A DNA stretch of 64,000 nt from Caulobacter sp. Root1455 (GTDB lineage Bacteria > Pseudomonadota > Alphaproteobacteria > Caulobacterales > Caulobacteraceae), in assembly GCF_001426905.1 (NCBI RefSeq), contig NZ_LMFQ01000001.1:528204-592203 (forward strand). Direction: 5' to 3'. Below are positions 40,941-50,220 of the stretch, in pieces; position 1 is the stretch's first letter, and the number at the start of each line of letters is the position of its first letter. Below the pieces are notes generated by a model. It searched no databases. It was not told the origin of the DNA and was given only the letters and a program-made list of their open reading frames with translations. A program made the translations under genes and the position numbers.

Positions 40941-43121
40941 CTAGGACGCCGCCTTCTCGATCGCCTCGATCACCAGGCCCTCGGTCAGCAGCTGCGGCAG
41001 GATCACCGGCGCGCCGCTTCCCTTCGGATAGACCAGGTACAGCGGCACGCCGACGCGGCCGTGCTCGGCCAGGGCGGCGGCGATCGTGGCGTCGCGCTTG
41101 GTCCAGTCGGCGCGCAGCAGCACGGCGTCGCTGGCCTTGAAGGCATCGACCAGGCGCTGGCCCTTCAGCGCCGTGCCCTCGTTGACCTTGCAGGTCACGC
41201 ACCAGTCGGCGGTGAAATCGACCATCACCACCTTGCCCTCGGCCTGCAGGGCCGCGACCTTCTCGGGGCTCCAGGCCTCGGCGCTCAGGCCGGGACCGGC
41301 CGGGGCCTGCGCCGTCGTCGCGGCCGCGGGCGCCGAAGCGGCGGGGACGGCGCGGACGCCCAGCACCACCAGGGCCGCGGCGGCGACCAGCGACAGGGCG
41401 GCCAGGACGAACGGGACCGCCGCGCCCTTGCCGGCGATCGATCGCGCCTGGGCCAGGCCGTAGAGCCAGGCGGCGAAGGCCACCAGCACGCTGGCGGCCA
41501 GCAGGGCGGCCAGGGGAATCGACCCCGTCTGCTGGCTGAAGACCCAGGCCAGCCACGCGGCGGTGGCGTACATCGGGAAGGCCAGGCCCTTCTTCAGCAC
41601 GTCCATCCACGGACCCGGGCGCGGCAGGCGGGAGAGCAGGGCCGGGGCGAAGGCCAGGATCACGAACGGCGCGGCGAAGCCCAGGGCCAGGCCCAGGAAC
41701 ACCGCCAGCGACAGCAGCGGCGGCTGGGTCAGGGCGTAGCCCAGGGCCCCGGCCATGAACGGCGCGGTGCACGGAGCGGCCACCAGCACGGCCAGGGCGC
41801 CGGTCAGGAACGAGCCGCCGATTCCGCCGCCGGACGCGCCGGAGGCCACGCCCTGCACCGAGGCGCCGACCTCGAACACGCCCGACATGTTCAGCGCCAC
41901 CAGCAGCATCAGCAGGGCCAGGCCCGCGACCACGACCGGCGACTGCAGCTGGAAGCCCCAGCCCACGGCCGCCCCGCCGGCCCGCACGGCGATCAGCAGA
42001 CCGGCCAGGAGCAGGAAGGTGACGACCACCCCGGCCAGGAAGGCCAGGCCCTGGACGCGGGCCTTGCCGGCGTGGTGGGCGTGGGCGGTCAGGCTGGCGG
42101 CCTTCATCGACAGGATCGGGAAGACGCAGGGCATCAGGTTCAGGATCAGGCCGCCCAGGAAGGCGAAGGCCACGGCCAGGGGCAGGCCCAGGCTGGCGCC
42201 TTGCGCGGATCCGGCCGCCTTGGCCGGCGCGGCGGGCGGCGCGCCCAGGCCGCCGGCTTCGGCGGGGATCGTCCCCGGCGTGGCGGTGATCTCGTAGGCC
42301 GCGCCGTTCAGGGCCAGGACCCCGGCCAGCTCGGTCGGCTTGGCCTCGGCCTGGGTGAAGTCGTAGCCGGGGGTCAGCGACAGGGTCAGGCCCTCGGGGC
42401 CGCGCTCGATCGCCTGCTCGGGCGGATGCTCGATGACCTTGCCGGAATAGGGATAGAAGAACGCGCCGGACACGTCGGCGCCCTTCAGCGGCGCGCCGGT
42501 CACGGCCAGCTTCAGCACCGAGCCCCGCAGTTCGAACACCGCCTTCAGCCCGGCCGGCTTGGGGGCCTTGGCCAGGGTGTCGGCGACCTTGGCGCCCCAC
42601 TTCGGGTCGGCCTGCGGCATCCCTGCCACGACTGGCAGGGTCAGGGTGACGACGGCGTCCTCGGGCACGCAGACCTGCTCGCAGACCAGGAAGGCGGCGG
42701 CCGCCTTCAGGGTGACGACCGAGCCGACCTGGGCGTTGGCCGGCACGGTGATCGGCACCGGCAGCAGCACCTCGCCGGTGTAGGCGAAGTCCAGCAGCGG
42801 CCCGACGCGGCTCTTCTCCGGGGTCGGCCAGACGATGTCGCCGGCGGTCCAGCCGGCCGGCAGGGTCCAGACGATCTTGGTGGCGTCGCCAGCGTCGCCG
42901 GGATTGCGCCAATAGGTGTGCCAGCCGGGCTGGATCTTCTGGCGCAGGGCCACATAGACCACCCCGCCCGGCGCGGCGCCGGCCTCCTGGGACACCAGCT
43001 CGACCTCGATATGTCCGGTCTGGACGGGCTCGGCCTTGGCCGCCCCCGTGAGCAGCGGGGCGCCCAGCAGCAGGGCGCCCATCAACGCCGGTACGACGGC
43101 GAACAGCTTTCGAAGCGACAT
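40941..43121 (-). CDS. Thiol:disulfide interchange protein, DsbD/ScsB family
   Basis: The 726-residue protein passes electrons across the inner membrane to periplasmic thiol proteins. It has a signal peptide (MSLRKLFAVVPALMGALLLG), an N-terminal periplasmic beta domain with a CEQVC pair (about residues 150-160), eight membrane spans with the paired cysteines in NLMPCVFPILSMK and VAAPCTAPFM, and a C-terminal thioredoxin domain with DWCVTCK (about 625). All three redox pairs are present. MSLRKLF at 43121 is preferred over an earlier in-frame start. Near relatives serve copper tolerance (ScsB) or cytochrome maturation. Confidence 0.9.
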   Translation of the reverse strand: MSLRKLFAVVPALMGALLLGAPLLTGAAKAEPVQTGHIEVELVSQEAGAAPGGVVYVALRQKIQPGWHTYWRNPGDAGDATKIVWTLPAGWTAGDIVWPTPEKSRVGPLLDFAYTGEVLLPVPITVPANAQVGSVVTLKAAAAFLVCEQVCVPEDAVVTLTLPVVAGMPQADPKWGAKVADTLAKAPKPAGLKAVFELRGSVLKLAVTGAPLKGADVSGAFFYPYSGKVIEHPPEQAIERGPEGLTLSLTPGYDFTQAEAKPTELAGVLALNGAAYEITATPGTIPAEAGGLGAPPAAPAKAAGSAQGASLGLPLAVAFAFLGGLILNLMPCVFPILSMKAASLTAHAHHAGKARVQGLAFLAGVVVTFLLLAGLLIAVRAGGAAVGWGFQLQSPVVVAGLALLMLLVALNMSGVFEVGASVQGVASGASGGGIGGSFLTGALAVLVAAPCTAPFMAGALGYALTQPPLLSLAVFLGLALGFAAPFVILAFAPALLSRLPRPGPWMDVLKKGLAFPMYATAAWLAWVFSQQTGSIPLAALLAASVLVAFAAWLYGLAQARSIAGKGAAVPFVLAALSLVAAAALVVLGVRAVPAASAPAAATTAQAPAGPGLSAEAWSPEKVAALQAEGKVVMVDFTADWCVTCKVNEGTALKGQRLVDAFKASDAVLLRADWTKRDATIAAALAEHGRVGVPLYLVYPKGSGAPVILPQLLTEGLVIEAIEKAAS

Positions 43122-43249
43122 GAACGGATTCCAGGCGCGGCCGACCGGGGCCAAGTTGCAAGACACATGACCTCTCCAAGCGCTCTCGACAATGGCCAAG
43201 CCGTCGTGATCAGGTCGAAGACCCGCGTTCGCAAGAGAGTCGTCCATCC

Positions 43250-43642
43250 ATGCCCGCTTCCTTCGACGACATCGAAATCGGCCAGGTGGTGTCGCTGGGC
43301 GCGACGGTCGTCGACGACAAGGCGCTGGAGACCTTCTGCGCGGCGTTCCAGCCCGGCTGGCCGGCGGCCAGCGGCGCGCCCGACACCATGGTCTTCGCCA
43401 TCTGGTCGAAGCTGGACGCCGAGGCCAGCGCCGCCTGGCCCCAGACCAAGCGGGTCGGCGTCGACGCCCTGCGCTGGCTGCGCAACCCGCCGGCCGGCGA
43501 GCTCTTGCGCGGCCGCATGACGGTGATGGGCAAGGACCCGGTCGGCGAGGGCAAGGGCATCGTCATCGCCCAGCACGACCTGCTGGACGAGGCGGGCCGG
43601 CTGGTCTTCTCGTGCCTGACCCGGAGCATCTTCGCGCGGTAG
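43250..43642 (+). CDS. MaoC-like (hotdog) protein lacking the catalytic Asp/His
   Basis: This 130-residue protein begins FDDIEIGQVVSLGATVV, like MaoC/NodN hotdog enzymes (enoyl-CoA hydratase or acyl dehydratase family), and has the later strand pattern LRWLRNPPAGELLRGRMTV. The usual Asp-x4-His hydratase motif is missing; the matching region reads FQPGWPAASGAPDTMV. It may bind acyl-CoA without hydrating it. It is divergent from the DsbD-family gene and ends next to a palindromic element. Confidence 0.65.
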   Translation: MPASFDDIEIGQVVSLGATVVDDKALETFCAAFQPGWPAASGAPDTMVFAIWSKLDAEASAAWPQTKRVGVDALRWLRNPPAGELLRGRMTVMGKDPVGEGKGIVIAQHDLLDEAGRLVFSCLTRSIFAR

Positions 43643-43647
43643 GCGCC

Positions 43648-43752
43648 GTGCGTCCTTCGAGGCTCGGCTACGCCTCGCACCTCAGGATGAGGAATTCAGC
43701 AACAAGGCTCCTCATCCCGAGGCGCCCGCGAAGCGGGCCTCGAAGGACGCAC
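43648..43752. repeat. Inverted repeat (GTGCGTCCTTCGAGG class)
   Basis: GTGCGTCCTTCGAGGC and GCCTCGAAGGACGCAC are the outer arms; CTCAGGATGAGG and CCTCATCCCGAG are the inner ones. It resembles the 35971-36053 element. Confidence 0.85.
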
Positions 43753-43765
43753 CAAGCCTGATCCG

Positions 43766-43804
43766 CAAAAGAAAAAGGCGGCGGGCCCTTTCGGATCCGC
43801 CGCC
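43766..43804 (-). terminator. Rho-independent terminator of the sapC-like gene
   Basis: On the minus strand GGCGGCGG...CCGCCGCC (loop ATCCGAAAGGGC) is followed by TTTTTCTTTTG, 26 bases past the stop codon. Confidence 0.9.
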
Positions 43805-43830
43805 TCTCCGCACGTCCGAGGACGTGAAGT

Positions 43831-44625
43831 CTAGTTCAGCGCGCCGTTGGCGGCCGCCTGCTGCTGGCGGATGGTGGCCAGGGCGATCAGGCGGTCCCAA
43901 CCGATCAGCGACACCAGGTGCGCGTAGATCTGGGCCAGGGCGCCGCTGGTCTGCAGTTCCTTGACCTTGTCGGCCGGCAGGGCGTTCAGCTTCTCTTCCG
44001 AGACGCCGTAGTACTCGGCCACGGTCTGGGGCTCGCCCGGCTGACCGTTGGCGTCCAGCGGGGTGAACACGGCCTTCTTCAGTTCGAACAGGTCGTTGTC
44101 CTTCAGCAGCTGCACGAACGAGTCGGTGCGGCGGCGCTCGACTTCGAAGTCGTCGCAGAACTTGATGCAGTTCTGGGTGTATTCGGTCGGCTCGCCCTTG
44201 TCGTCGAACAGCGGGGTCTGGCCGCCTTCGGCCAGCAGGTCCGAGCTGCGGTCGATGCAGACGATCAGGCGGTCCTGGCTCTCGTCATTGGCCAGGACGA
44301 ACGGATAGCGACGGATATAGGCCGGAATGTAGGCGCCGACGTCGAAGCCGCCGTCGGCCTGGATGAACAGGTTCTCGCCGGTGTTGAGGCCCATCACGGC
44401 CAGCGGCACGCGGTCCTCGCCGGCGAAGATCACCGGATAGCTCAGGGCGGCCGGGGCGAATTCGGTGACGGCCAGCGGCACGGCGGTGCCGTTCAGGGCG
44501 AAGCCGTAGGGCTTGTCCTTGTGGACCAGAGCCAGCTTGGCGTGCTGCTCGCGGTTCAGCGGCTCCGGCGAGGAGTAGAACAGGACGTTGCCGGAGATGC
44601 CGCCGGCGGGTTGGGTCGTTTCCAT
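43831..44625 (-). CDS. SapC family protein
   Basis: The 264-residue soluble protein matches the SapC family named for S-layer-associated genes: LNREQHAKLALVHKDKPYG near the start, PVIFAGEDRVPLAVMG and RYPFVLANDES in the middle, and a helical C-terminal part. The molecular role is unknown. There is no signal peptide. The gene stands alone with its own terminator; no S-layer protein or secretion genes are in the window. Confidence 0.85.
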   Translation of the reverse strand: METTQPAGGISGNVLFYSSPEPLNREQHAKLALVHKDKPYGFALNGTAVPLAVTEFAPAALSYPVIFAGEDRVPLAVMGLNTGENLFIQADGGFDVGAYIPAYIRRYPFVLANDESQDRLIVCIDRSSDLLAEGGQTPLFDDKGEPTEYTQNCIKFCDDFEVERRRTDSFVQLLKDNDLFELKKAVFTPLDANGQPGEPQTVAEYYGVSEEKLNALPADKVKELQTSGALAQIYAHLVSLIGWDRLIALATIRQQQAAANGALN

Positions 44626-44840
44626 GAACAGCTCGACAAAAGGCTAATGAACGGACGCCTATTGCGCTTAGGCGGCCTTTGAAAGGTCCGGCGCTTCTAG
44701 CCGATCCGGAGGGGTCTCGCAATCGACCCCTCCCGCCTTGTGGTTAAGTCCAGCTTCCGGTTCGTCCGTGGCGGGAAAACGGCGCGAAAACCGCCGCATC
44801 CGGCGCGACCCTCAGGGTTCGGACTTGAATGATCCCCTCT

Positions 44841-44957
44841 CTGGTTGTCATCCCGGAAGCGCGCAGCGCTGTCCGGGACCCAGGGGCGGCCGCACCACAT
44901 CAGCCCAGTCACCTGGGTCCCGGACAGCCTCTACGAGGCTTCCGGGATGACAACCAG
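44841..44957. repeat. Inverted repeat with 20-bp outer arms (TCATCCCGGAAGC class)
   Basis: CTGGTTGTCATCCCGGAAGC (44841-44860) and its exact inverse (44938-44957) enclose a second perfect 17-bp pair, 44868-44884 with 44912-44928 (GCTGTCCGGGACCCAGG). The DNA is otherwise gene-free from 44626 to 45004. Confidence 0.9.
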
Positions 44958-45004
44958 ATGAGCGCCGAAGTCTCCAGCATCCTCATGCGCTATCGAACCC
45001 GATC

Positions 45005-47047
45005 CTAGAACTTCCAGGCCACCCCCGCCCGCACCGAACGACCCGGCGATGGGGCGATGTCCTTGAGGAACGAGACGTGCTCGCGGATCTCCTGGTCGGT
45101 CAGGTTTCGGCCGTCGACGAACAGCCGCAGGGGCGAATCGGCGATCGGCCTGAACGTGGCCTTGAGGTTGACCACGGTGTAGCCGTCGGTCGGCGTCTCG
45201 AAGGCCGCCACGCGGTCTTGTTCGGCGACGCGGCGCACCTCCAGGGTGGTCTCGACGCGCGGCGCGGTCCAGACCACAGAGCCGCCCAGCGACCACGGCG
45301 GGATGCGGGCGGGCACGCCGGCGTCGGTGTCGCCGCGCACCCAGTCGAAGGTGGTCTCCAGGCGGATCGACTGGCTGGCCCCGCGCCAGGCGTCGTAGGC
45401 CGCCTCCAGCTCGGCGCCATGGAAGTCGGCCTTGGTCTGGAAGTACTGGTAGACGGGCAGGTCGTCCTGGACCGCGCCGGTCGGGGCCTCCTCGATGAAG
45501 TTGTCATATCGGGCGGCCCACAGGTGGCCCTCGGCGCGCAGGCGGTCGCTCTTCCAGCGGACCGTGGCCTCCAGCGAGGTGACGGTCTCGTTGTCGAGGC
45601 TGTCGTCGCCGACCTCGAAGCCGCCCGTGCCGGGGTGCGGGCCGTCGGCGAACAGCTCGAACTCGGTCGGGGCCCGGCCGTTGCGCGACAGGGTCAGGGC
45701 GGTGAACAGGGCGTCGGTCGGCTTGTAGAACACGCCCAGCGAGGCCGAGACGTTGTCGAAGTCGCGCTTCTGCGTCGGGGTCTGCAAGGATCGGGTGTCG
45801 AAGCGCAGGCCGGCGTCCAGGCCCCAGGTCCCACGGTCCAGGCGTTGCAGGGTGAAGATCCCATACTCCTTGACGTCGGTCGAGGGCACGAAGGCCTCGT
45901 CGCCGATCGCCTCGAAGTGGCGGTCCAGGGCCTGGAAGCCGATGGCGCCCTGGTGGCCGTCGTGTTCACGGTGCACCAGCTCCACCCGGCCCTCGGTCCC
46001 GTGCGACAGAAAGCGGGTGCCGACCGCGCCGTCCTCGACGCTGACCTCGGCGTGCTCGTAGTCGGCGTAGCCCAGCGAGACGCGGACCTTCTCGAACCAC
46101 GGCGTATCCAGCGCCTGCTCGCCGCGCAGGTCGTAGCGGGTCTGCTGCAGGTGGATCGAGACCGGCCCCTCGGCGTTGGGGTCGATCGGGGCCAGGATCT
46201 GCTCGTAGGGCACGCCGTAGGTGGTGTCGGTCTTCTTGACCGAAGCGCCGATGAAGCCCCGGTCGTGGACCCAGGAGACGCCGGCGCCGTAGGCGTCGAC
46301 CTCGACGTCGGTGTTCTTGACCACATGGTCGGGATCGACCGTCAGGCCGTCGCGGGCCGCCAGGCGGTCGGACACCGCGGCGGTCGGGATCGAATAGTCG
46401 TCGGTGCGCCGGCTGGAGACGTCGGCCGCGAACACGATCGGGCCCTTCCCGGCCTTGACCGCGCCGCTGTAGGCCCAGCCGTCGTCGACCGACGAGGCCG
46501 AGGCCGACAGCCGGCCCTCGGGGCCGTCGGCGGCGGGCGTCGACGGCACGCGGTCGTCGATCATGTTGACCACCCCGCCGATGCCCGAACCGCCATAGGC
46601 CAGGGTCGAGGGGCCGCGCAGCACCTCGATCCGCGAGGCCTCGCCCGGGTCGCTGGCCACGGCGTGGTCGGGCGACAGGCTGCTGGCGTCCACCTGGCCG
46701 ACGCCGTTCTGCAGCACCATCACCCGGGGCCCCGACAGGCCCCGGATCACCGGCCGCGAGGCGCCGGGGCCGTAGAAGGTGGACCGCAGGCCCGGCAGGC
46801 CGTTCAGCATGTCGCCGATGCCGGCCGGCGGGGCGACGTCCAGCTGGTCGCGGGTCACGACGTTGACGCTGCTGGTCACGGTGTCCAGCGACACGGCGTA
46901 GGGGGCGGCGGTGACCACCACCTTGTCCACGAGGTCGGGCGCGTCCGGCGCGCCGGTCGAAGCCGGAGTCTCGGCGGCCCAGGTTGGCGAAGCGGCGAGG
47001 GCGAACGCCAGCAGGCTCGCGGCGGAAAGCAGTACGCGACGGGGCAT
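45005..47047 (-). CDS. TonB-dependent receptor, ZnuD/ZnuK-type (zinc uptake)
   Basis: The 680-residue receptor has a signal peptide (MPRRVLLSAASLLAFALAASPTWA), TonB box KVVVTAA, a plug with GMLNGLPG-type GIGDMLNGLPGLR, RPVIRGLSGPRVMVLQNG and STLAYGGSGIGGVVNMID, and a barrel ending SVRAGVAWKF. The plug sequence is that of ZnuD-like receptors, and the Zur box 43 bases upstream supports zinc-regulated zinc uptake. Histidine-rich loop segments (ELVHREHDGHQG) could bind metal. No other zinc transport gene is in the window. Confidence 0.85.
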   Translation of the reverse strand: MPRRVLLSAASLLAFALAASPTWAAETPASTGAPDAPDLVDKVVVTAAPYAVSLDTVTSSVNVVTRDQLDVAPPAGIGDMLNGLPGLRSTFYGPGASRPVIRGLSGPRVMVLQNGVGQVDASSLSPDHAVASDPGEASRIEVLRGPSTLAYGGSGIGGVVNMIDDRVPSTPAADGPEGRLSASASSVDDGWAYSGAVKAGKGPIVFAADVSSRRTDDYSIPTAAVSDRLAARDGLTVDPDHVVKNTDVEVDAYGAGVSWVHDRGFIGASVKKTDTTYGVPYEQILAPIDPNAEGPVSIHLQQTRYDLRGEQALDTPWFEKVRVSLGYADYEHAEVSVEDGAVGTRFLSHGTEGRVELVHREHDGHQGAIGFQALDRHFEAIGDEAFVPSTDVKEYGIFTLQRLDRGTWGLDAGLRFDTRSLQTPTQKRDFDNVSASLGVFYKPTDALFTALTLSRNGRAPTEFELFADGPHPGTGGFEVGDDSLDNETVTSLEATVRWKSDRLRAEGHLWAARYDNFIEEAPTGAVQDDLPVYQYFQTKADFHGAELEAAYDAWRGASQSIRLETTFDWVRGDTDAGVPARIPPWSLGGSVVWTAPRVETTLEVRRVAEQDRVAAFETPTDGYTVVNLKATFRPIADSPLRLFVDGRNLTDQEIREHVSFLKDIAPSPGRSVRAGVAWKF

Positions 47048-47089
47048 GGGAAGTCCTGAACCTTGGCCGGGGGAGCGGCTCGATCGAAG

Positions 47090-47104
47090 TGTTATGAAAT
47101 AACA
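47090..47104. promoter_or_regulatory. Zur box upstream of the zinc receptor
   Basis: TGTTATGAAATAACA has perfect 6-base arms TGTTAT/ATAACA around a 3-base centre, matching the alphaproteobacterial Zur pattern TGTTATNNNATAACA. It is the only AT-rich palindrome there and sits at promoter distance from the ATG. Confidence 0.85.
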
Positions 47105-47196
47105 TTACGACTCGTCAAGCGGCTTCGCGCCAAAACCCAGCTTGACGCGGCTTGCCGTCGCCGTTCTGTGAGGGGATGATCGATCGGAGGCCGCCC

Positions 47197-48030
47197 ATGA
47201 CCCGTAACACGCTGCTCGTCGCCGCCCTCGGCGGCGCCCTGCTGATGGGCTGCTCGCCGGTCCACGACCTGTTCTCCAAGGCCTCCGCGTCGCCGCCGCC
47301 TTCGATGGCCGCGCCCTACGCCGTCAGCCCCGGCACGGCCAGCTGGTCCAAGCCGCCGGTCGGCTATCTGAAGACCGGCATGAACCTGGACGGAGCCTTG
47401 ATCGTCGGCCCGCCGCCGACGCCGGACTCGCCGCGCGGCCAGGCCGACCGGGCGACCTTCGAGGCCACCCGCGCCCTGGCGGGCACGCCGGCCTGGGACA
47501 AGGCCATCGCCGACGCCGACCTGTCGGGCGCGCACGGCTTCAAGAGCTTCTCCTGCGCCGCCGGCGTGACCATCAGCCCGCAGGCCACCCCGACCCTGAC
47601 CCGCCTGCTGCTGCGGATGACCGATGACGCCGCGACCCTGTACCAGCCGGCCAAGGCCGCCTTCCAGCGCAAGCGCCCGGCGGCGGGCAACACCAAGCCG
47701 ATCTGCGTGCCGCGCGAACCCTGGATCGAGACCGACGGCTCTTACCCCTCCGGCCACGGGCTGATCGGCTGGTCCTGGGCCCTGGTGATCTCCGAGGTCG
47801 CCCCCGAACACGCCAGCGCCGTCCTGGCGCGCGGCCGCGAGTTCGGCGACAGCCGGATCATCTGCGGCGTGCACTATCAGAGCGACATCGAGGCGGGGCG
47901 GTATCTGGGCTCGGCCATGGTCTCGCGGCTGCACCAGGATCGGGCGTTCACGGCGGATCTGGAGAAGGCCCGGGCGGAGGTGGCGGCGTCGCGGGCGACC
48001 GGGGCGCCCAAGGATTGCCCTGCCGGCTGA
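47197..48030 (+). CDS. Class A nonspecific acid phosphatase-like lipoprotein (PAP2 superfamily)
   Basis: The 277-residue protein has a lipobox (LLMGC). The phosphatase signature is complete: KRPAAGN for the K-x6-RP part (KAAFQRKRP), GSYPSGHG for PSGH and DSRIICGVHYQSDIEAG for SRx5Hx3D. These enzymes release phosphate from many organic phosphates in the periplasm. GGAGG precedes the ATG; an upstream in-frame start would spoil the signal. It is divergent from the zinc receptor. Confidence 0.9.
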   Translation: MTRNTLLVAALGGALLMGCSPVHDLFSKASASPPPSMAAPYAVSPGTASWSKPPVGYLKTGMNLDGALIVGPPPTPDSPRGQADRATFEATRALAGTPAWDKAIADADLSGAHGFKSFSCAAGVTISPQATPTLTRLLLRMTDDAATLYQPAKAAFQRKRPAAGNTKPICVPREPWIETDGSYPSGHGLIGWSWALVISEVAPEHASAVLARGREFGDSRIICGVHYQSDIEAGRYLGSAMVSRLHQDRAFTADLEKARAEVAASRATGAPKDCPAG

Positions 48031-48032
48031 CG

Positions 48033-48155
48033 CCTGCCCCCTACGGATCGCTTCGCGATCGTCTTCCCCCAAGGGGGGAAGAGGCGCGGCGGCCGGTGCG
48101 TCCTCCGCCCCCTATGGGGGCGGACAGGCGGCGAAGCCGCCAGGTGGGGGCAAGG
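48033..48155. repeat. Intergenic palindromic element (CTTGCCCCC/GGGGGCAAG class)
   Basis: GCCTGCCCCCTACGGATCGC and GCCAGGTGGGGGCAAGG close the stem; inner hairpins are GATCGCTTCGCGATC and GGCGGCGAAGCCGCC. It lies between convergent genes. Confidence 0.8.
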
Positions 48156-48170
48156 GGTTGAGTTGCCGAG

Positions 48171-49045
<875 letters not shown>

Positions 49046-49049
<4 letters not shown>

Positions 49050-50056
49050 GCCCAGACCTCCGGTTCTTGCTGGCTGATGCAGTGGAACGAGCCGCCGCCG
49101 GTCAGGATGGCGGTCGAGGGCAGGCCGATCACCTCGCGCTCGGGGAACAGGCCGCTGATCACCTCGACGGCGAAGGCGCCCGACTCCTCGGCGTAGATCG
49201 GCACGATCACCGCCTCGTTGGCGATCAGGAAGTTCATGTGCGAGGCCGGGATGATCTCGCCGTCCTCGTCCTCGATGCGGCCCGGCGAGGGGATGCGCAC
49301 CACCTGCAGGGGCGAGCCGCGGCTGTCGGTCATGCCGGCCAGGGCGCGGGCGGTCTCGGCATAGACCTGGGCGTTCGGATCGTCGGTCCCGAAGGCCATC
49401 GGACAGGCCACCACGCCCGGCGCGACGAAGCGGGCCAGGTTGTCGACATGGCCGTCGGTGTGGTCGTTCAGCAGGCCGTCGCCCAGCCACAGCACCTTCT
49501 TGGCGCCGAGCGCCGAGGCCAGGGCGGCGGCGGCCTTGGCCTCGTCCCAGTCGCCGTTGCGGTTGGCGTTCAGCAGGCACTGGCGGGTGGTCAGGATCGT
49601 GCCCGTGCCGTCGTGGTCCAGGGCCCCGCCCTCCAGGACGAAGGCGTTGCGGGTCAGGGGCGCGCCGCTGGCGGCCGCGATCTGCTCGGCGACGATGTCG
49701 TCGCCCTCCAGCTGGTACTTGCCGCCCCAGCCGTTGAACCGGAAGCCGGCCGCGACCGCGCCGCTGGCGGTCTGCGTGAAGATCGGCCCCGTGTCGCGCA
49801 GCCAGATGTCGCCGAACTGGCCGCGGACGATCTCGACCGTCGTGTCGGAAAGCCGGGCGCGGGCGGCGGCCTCGGCCTCGTCGCCGACCACCATCAGCCG
49901 CACGCGCTCGCCGCCGGGACCAGCCAGGGCGCGCGCCAGGGCGGCGACCTCGTCCTGGGCCTGGTCGAGATCTTCCTGCCAGAGCTCGGCGTGGCTGGGG
50001 AAACCCACCCACATGGCGCGGTGCGGAGCCCACTCGGCGGGGACGGTCGGGGTCAT
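49046..50056 (-). CDS. aguA: Agmatine deiminase
   Basis: The 336-residue enzyme of the guanidino-modifying fold hydrolyses agmatine to N-carbamoylputrescine. Visible motifs are WLRDTGPIF, GGKYQLEGDD, FVLEGGALDHDGTG, DGHVDNLARF (catalytic His) and GGGSFHCISQQEP (catalytic Cys). It is the first gene of the aguA-aguB pair. The source of agmatine (arginine decarboxylase) is not in the window. Confidence 0.95.
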
Positions 50057-50154
50057 GAAGGAAACCTGGATCGAAACGGGAGGCGCAAATGGGTCGGGAT
50101 GGCCCTGGGGTCAAGCCGCCCTTCTAGCAAAGACCACCTTCTAGCAAACCGGGG

Positions 50155-50192
50155 CGACAAAAGAAAAAGGGCGGTCCGTTTCCGGACCGCCC
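50155..50192 (-). terminator. Rho-independent terminator of the 50.2-52.6 kb receptor gene
   Basis: On the minus strand GGGCGGTCCG...CGGACCGCCC (loop AAA-type) is followed by TTTTTCTTTTG, 28 bases after the stop codon. Confidence 0.92.
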
Positions 50193-50220
50193 CCATTCTC
50201 TCGTCCGCTGTGCGCCGGTC

